DNA of 9,572 nucleotides, taken from Candidatus Bathyarchaeota archaeon. GTDB lineage: Archaea; Thermoproteota; Bathyarchaeia; TCS64. The translations under genes were made by a program, and so were the position numbers. Within the stretch, counting starts at the first letter, position 1, and every line of letters begins with the position of its first letter. The stretch lies in contig DUKA01000182.1 of the NCBI GenBank assembly GCA_013329615.1, positions 1,724 to 11,295 on the forward strand, written 5' to 3'. The notes below the pieces were generated by a model. That model was not told the origin of the DNA, ran no database searches, and saw only the letters and a list, made by a program, of their open reading frames with translations. This document shows, in pieces, positions 6,466 to 9,572 of the stretch.

Positions 6466-6500
6466 AGTGACTGCGTAGCCTCTAGGGAACAGAAGATGGG

Positions 6501-6526
6501 AAAAAGGATTGGGCGTTTAGACGCCC
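6501..6526 (-). terminator. Intrinsic-type terminator of nuoM
   Basis: Read on the minus strand, GGGCGT-CTAA-ACGCCC forms a perfect 6-bp stem with a 4-nt loop that contains the TAA stop of nuoM (the palindrome lies at 6511-6526). It is followed after AATCC by a run of five T (6501-6505). A hairpin plus T-tract resembles an intrinsic terminator. Archaeal termination depends mainly on the T-run, and this one is short, so some read-through into the atp region is possible. Confidence 0.55.
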
Positions 6527-8019
6527 GCTGCGAAGAATGGGGATAGGTACTGGGTTATCAGCGTCGGCCAGATGCCGAGAACGATGACGAGCACCGCGAA
6601 TACCACGATGGGTAGCAGCATCGTCAACGGGGCCTCCTTCACCTGCTTCAGGTGCTCCGGGAGCGGTCCGTAGAAGACTCTGCGGATCGTCCAGAAGGCG
6701 TAGCCGATCGTCAGGACCGTCATCACGATCCCGACTATGCCCGCCCACACCAGCTCGGGGGTCGCCAACCCGTTGTTGAAGACACCCGCGAAGATGAAGA
6801 ACTTGCTCATGAAGCCCATCGTCGGCGGCACGCCTCCGATCGTTAGGAAGCCTATTAGTGCCATCACTGCGGTCCACGGCATCTTGTCGGCGAGTCCGCC
6901 CATCTTCTTAATGCTGCGGGTGCCCGTCTGGCTGATGAGCACGCCCGCGACTAGGAAGAGAATGGCCTTGCCGAAGCCGTGGCTGACGTAGTGGAACATC
7001 GCGCCGACCTCACCGTTGGGTGTGACGCTCGCGAGGCCGAGGAAGATATAGCCCATCTGGCTGATGCTGCTGTACGCGAGGAACCGCTTTATGTCGTCCT
7101 GCGTGAGCGCCATCATTCCGCCGTAGATCATCGTAACCAGCGCCCAGAGTGTGAAGACCCAGCTGAAGGTCTGGAACACAGGGGTCATGGGTATGATGAC
7201 GAGGCGCAGCGCCGCGTAGGCACCTATGCCGATCATCGCGGGGCTAAGCAGAGCGGAGATGGGTGTTGGTGCCTCGGCGTGTGCGAATGGTAGCCATGTG
7301 TGCAGGCCGAAGACCGCCATCTTCGTGAAGAAGGCGAAGAGCATCGCCATCGCAATCCAACCGGCGTTGCTGACGCCTATGAGCCGTGTCAGGCTGCTTA
7401 TCTCGAAGCTGCCCGTTATGGCGTAGGCGGCGAGTATGCCGGCCAGCAGGATGACGGCGCCCAGCGTCGTCCACATAAAGTAGATCATGCCGATCTTCTC
7501 CCTGTCACCGTAGCCGTAGTTGTTGATGAGAAGCCAAGACGGGATGAGCATGAGCTCGTAGAAGACGTAGAACTGTATGAGGTTCGTAGACATCACCGTG
7601 CCGAGCATGCCGACGGTGTAGAGTAGGTATAGTGCGAAGTAGCTGCCGAAGGCGTCAGGGCCCTTCTTCTCGTGTGTCTCGTGCTCCCACTCGTGGAACC
7701 TGTGCTCCATGTAGGGCATGCTGTAGACGGTTATGGCCAGACAAAGAAGGTTGATTGTCAGGAGGACCCAGATGCTGAGTCCGTCCGCGAGCAGCGTGAA
7801 GCCGAGGTTGACCTGGGGTGCCCACGTGTAGACCTCGCGGTACGCGCCGCCGTCCTTTATGTCGAGGGCGATTCCTCCTAGGAGCGCAAGGGAGGCGACG
7901 AGCGAGGCGGCGACTATCCAGCCGACGTTCTTGCCGATCATCTTGCCGGCGAAGTAGGTTACGGCTACTGCCAGTAGGGGTATCGCGAGTGCCAATATCA
8001 GACTGTATTGCATTACCAT
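6517..8019 (-). CDS. nuoM: Complex I-like (Nuo/Fpo) antiporter-like subunit M
   Basis: This is a polytopic membrane subunit that pumps protons in the membrane arm of a complex I-type oxidoreductase. The product has 500 residues, the family length, with about 13-14 hydrophobic helices. Key residues from the ATG at 8019: TM5 Glu155 in FYVFYELMLIPSW, TM7 Lys233 in FFTKMAVFGLHTWLP followed by HAEAPTPISALL, Lys311 in DDIKRFLAYSSISQMGY, and Lys406 in GFMSKF in TM12, where typical NuoM has Glu. A His/Glu-rich loop lies at about 104-118. A longer frame could start at a GTG at 8031, but that codon lies inside the GAGGTG ribosome-binding site (8029-8034), which is 9 nt from the ATG at 8019. I therefore chose the ATG, 4 nt after the nuoL stop. 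A hairpin terminator covers the stop. NuoN or an Mrp-type relative is a less likely alternative. Confidence 0.93.
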   Translation of the reverse strand: MVMQYSLILALAIPLLAVAVTYFAGKMIGKNVGWIVAASLVASLALLGGIALDIKDGGAYREVYTWAPQVNLGFTLLADGLSIWVLLTINLLCLAITVYSMPYMEHRFHEWEHETHEKKGPDAFGSYFALYLLYTVGMLGTVMSTNLIQFYVFYELMLIPSWLLINNYGYGDREKIGMIYFMWTTLGAVILLAGILAAYAITGSFEISSLTRLIGVSNAGWIAMAMLFAFFTKMAVFGLHTWLPFAHAEAPTPISALLSPAMIGIGAYAALRLVIIPMTPVFQTFSWVFTLWALVTMIYGGMMALTQDDIKRFLAYSSISQMGYIFLGLASVTPNGEVGAMFHYVSHGFGKAILFLVAGVLISQTGTRSIKKMGGLADKMPWTAVMALIGFLTIGGVPPTMGFMSKFFIFAGVFNNGLATPELVWAGIVGIVMTVLTIGYAFWTIRRVFYGPLPEHLKQVKEAPLTMLLPIVVFAVLVIVLGIWPTLITQYLSPFFAAGV

Positions 8020-8023
8020 GTCA

Positions 8024-9572
8024 TCATGCACCTCTCACGAGTACGAGGAAGAGGAGAAGCAGTAGCAGCCCGGCTATGTAGAGCAGGTTCATGCTCAGGT
8101 AGCCCGTCTGCACCTTCTTCACCTGGTTCCAAAGGCCTGTGAAGCCCCTCGGTGCGGAGTCGTTGATGCCGAGCATTGCGGCCTCGAATGTATTGTTGAT
8201 GCCCCTGCATAGGGCGAGGAGGCCGTTCACGCCGACGGCGTAGTAGAGGTCGTTGATGTACCACCTGTTCCAGAGGAAGCTGTGGATGGGCTTGAGTATC
8301 TTACTGCTGCTGATGATCTGCCATGCATTGTATCGGCGCGCCATGTAGAGTAGGTAGGCGGTTATTCCTCCGACGAGGACTATGATGCCGCTTGAGCCGA
8401 TTGCCGTCAGCTTTGTGGCGTCTGCAACGTGCGCACCTGCGAAGTCTACGTGCGCTGCCTCGAATATCTCAGGCACGCCAAGACCCTCGACCACCCTCTC
8501 CATCTGGTGCTCGATGAACACCTCAGGGCTCAGGCTGGGTACAAAGAACCCGACCAGACCGAGAGCGCTCACGCTGAGCATGATGGCGACCAGCACTGCG
8601 ATGGGACCCCACATGATTGCGGGGCTCTCGTGCACGTGGTGGCCGTGGTGCTCAATCTCGTGTATGAAGCTGCTCTTCTCACCGTAGAAGACCATGTAGG
8701 TGTAGCGTGCGCTGTAGACGAGCGTCATCAGGGCGGTTACCGCCGCGACTACGTAGAGTACATTCGTCAGTGTTAGACCGGCGTTGAGGCTCGCCACGAA
8801 GACGGCGTCCTTGCTCCAGAAGCCGCTGAACGGCGGGATGCCCGCCAAGCTCAGGGTTGCCAGGAGCATGAGTATCTTCGTGAACGGCATCTCCTTGCCT
8901 AGTCCGCCCATCCTGTCCATGTAGATCGTCTCGACGGCGTGGATCACGCTGCCCGCGCCGAGGAAGAGCGCCGCCTTGAACAGTGCGTGGCTGACCAGAT
9001 GGAAGACACCCGACGTAAGTCCCGGTAGAAGGTTGCCCTCGCCGAGGCCCGAGACGCCGAGTCCGAGCATCATGAAGCCGATCTGGCTGACCGTTGAGTA
9101 GGCTAGGACCTTCTTGAGCTCGAGCGCCACCATTGCCTGACTCGCGGCGAGGAACGCCGTGAACGCGCCAACGACGGCGATAGCTACGAAGTAGGTCTGC
9201 GCCTCACCGAGGTGCTCAGCGAATGTACCGATGTAGAAGGCTGGTGCCATCCGCGCTACGAGGTAGACTCCTGCCTTGACCATCGTCGCCGCGTGGATGA
9301 GCGCCGAGGCCGGCGTGGGGCCAGCCATGGCGTCGGGCAGCCACACGTGCAGCGGGAACTGCGCGCTCTTGCCCATCGCGCCGAAGAGCATCAGCAACGC
9401 CACGAGCGTGGCGGCACAGGGTGCCCAGGTGTGCGTGAGCACCGTCGCGAAGTCGAATGCACGCACCTCGGCGTAGATCACCGCGAGGGCGAGCATGAAG
9501 CCGAGATCGCCCACCTTGGTGGTAAGGAACGCCTTGATGCTCGCGAGCCGCGGCGCTTCCTGCTCGTGCCAG
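8024..9572 (-). CDS. nuoL: Complex I-like (Nuo/Fpo) antiporter-like subunit L, 5' end missing
   Basis: NuoL is the distal proton-pumping subunit of the complex I membrane arm and carries the long lateral helix that runs along the other pump subunits. The frame is open to the right edge and 515 residues are visible, starting WHEQEAPRLASIKAFLTTKVGDLGF, which matches the NuoL segment just after TM5. About 130-150 N-terminal residues should lie outside. Visible landmarks: GAMGKSAQFPLHVWLPDAM with the TM7 Lys68, PTPASALIHAATMVKAG (about 84-100), FHLVSHALFKAALFLGAGSVIH (from 190), GIPPFSGFWSKD with Lys254 in TM12, a His-rich loop at 304-314, then the lateral-helix region (about 420-485, including WNRWYINDLYY) and the last helix TGYLSMNLLYIAGLLLLLL. 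The retained lateral helix favours NuoL over MrpD-like proteins. An internal GTG at 9514 is not the true start. Confidence 0.95.
   Translation of the reverse strand, partial: WHEQEAPRLASIKAFLTTKVGDLGFMLALAVIYAEVRAFDFATVLTHTWAPCAATLVALLMLFGAMGKSAQFPLHVWLPDAMAGPTPASALIHAATMVKAGVYLVARMAPAFYIGTFAEHLGEAQTYFVAIAVVGAFTAFLAASQAMVALELKKVLAYSTVSQIGFMMLGLGVSGLGEGNLLPGLTSGVFHLVSHALFKAALFLGAGSVIHAVETIYMDRMGGLGKEMPFTKILMLLATLSLAGIPPFSGFWSKDAVFVASLNAGLTLTNVLYVVAAVTALMTLVYSARYTYMVFYGEKSSFIHEIEHHGHHVHESPAIMWGPIAVLVAIMLSVSALGLVGFFVPSLSPEVFIEHQMERVVEGLGVPEIFEAAHVDFAGAHVADATKLTAIGSSGIIVLVGGITAYLLYMARRYNAWQIISSSKILKPIHSFLWNRWYINDLYYAVGVNGLLALCRGINNTFEAAMLGINDSAPRGFTGLWNQVKKVQTGYLSMNLLYIAGLLLLLLFLVLVRGA
8029..8034 (-). 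promoter_or_regulatory. Ribosome-binding site deciding the nuoM start
   Basis: GAGGTG on the minus strand lies 9 nt before the ATG at 8019 and overlaps the alternative GTG codon at 8031-8029, which makes that GTG unlikely as the start. The site lies within the last codons of nuoL, so the two genes are translationally linked. Confidence 0.6.

Larger units (their letters stand above)
6058..6516. other. Intergenic region between nuoM and the atp operon
   Basis: This stretch of about 460 bp contains no convincing gene. From nuoM toward atpF it holds the nuoM terminator (6501-6526), a cluster of short palindromes and inverted repeats (6412-6465), AT-rich stretches at 6354-6379 that could act as a distal promoter, a long G/T-rich (plus strand) segment at about 6100-6350 with a 10-bp inverted repeat, and the proximal TATA-like element. 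Two open frames cross it (6110-6382 on plus, 6061-6342 on minus). Neither has a ribosome-binding site, a recognisable product or the G/C-ending codon preference of the neighbours. I see no tRNA, rRNA or CRISPR repeat here. Confidence 0.8.

Noticed and set aside
8029..8031. GTG as the nuoM start
   Set aside because: It lies within the GAGGTG ribosome-binding site for the ATG at 8019 and would add only four non-conserved residues.

Overview
The window is a piece of an archaeal energy-metabolism locus, with every gene that can be supported on the minus strand, so it reads right to left. An archaeal source is indicated by a near-complete A1Ao (archaeal-type) ATP synthase block with subunits H, E, F, D and C, by an archaeal TATA-box-like promoter giving an almost leaderless first gene, and by a complex I/Fpo-type NuoL-NuoM pair. 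The DNA is GC-rich with G/C-preferring third codon positions. Phylum cannot be fixed from the window. A TACK-type archaeon is a reasonable guess because the gene order differs from the classical methanogen operon, but this is inference only.

Region 1 (9572 to 8024) is the 3' part of nuoL, entered just after transmembrane helix 5. Region 2 (about 8019 to 6517) is nuoM, translationally coupled to nuoL and ending in a hairpin plus T-tract that includes its stop codon. Region 3 (6516 to 6058, about 460 bp) has no convincing gene. It holds the nuoM terminator, a cluster of palindromes at 6412-6465, a strongly strand-asymmetric stretch at about 6100-6350, and a TATA-like element just before atpF. 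Region 4 (6057 to 1) is a tightly packed ATP synthase operon, atpF-atpH-atpE-atpA-atpB-atpD-atpC. Gaps or overlaps run from -4 to +11 nt, and atpC is cut by the left edge after 324 codons, probably shortly before its natural end.

The genes form one bioenergetic logic. NuoL and NuoM are the antiporter-like proton-pumping subunits of a complex I-like oxidoreductase. The A1Ao enzyme uses the resulting ion gradient to make ATP. All soluble subunits of the ATP synthase are present: catalytic A, non-catalytic B, central stalk D, F and C, and peripheral stalk E and H. The membrane subunits I (a-like) and K (c-ring) are not in the window and must lie left of it or elsewhere.

No wholly new system is evident. 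The points worth a second look are a non-standard P-loop in AtpA, several changes in normally invariant motifs of AtpB, a Lys instead of the NuoM-type Glu in TM12 of NuoM, the F-H-E-A-B-D-C gene order, nuoN missing from its usual place after nuoM, and the unexplained intergenic region.
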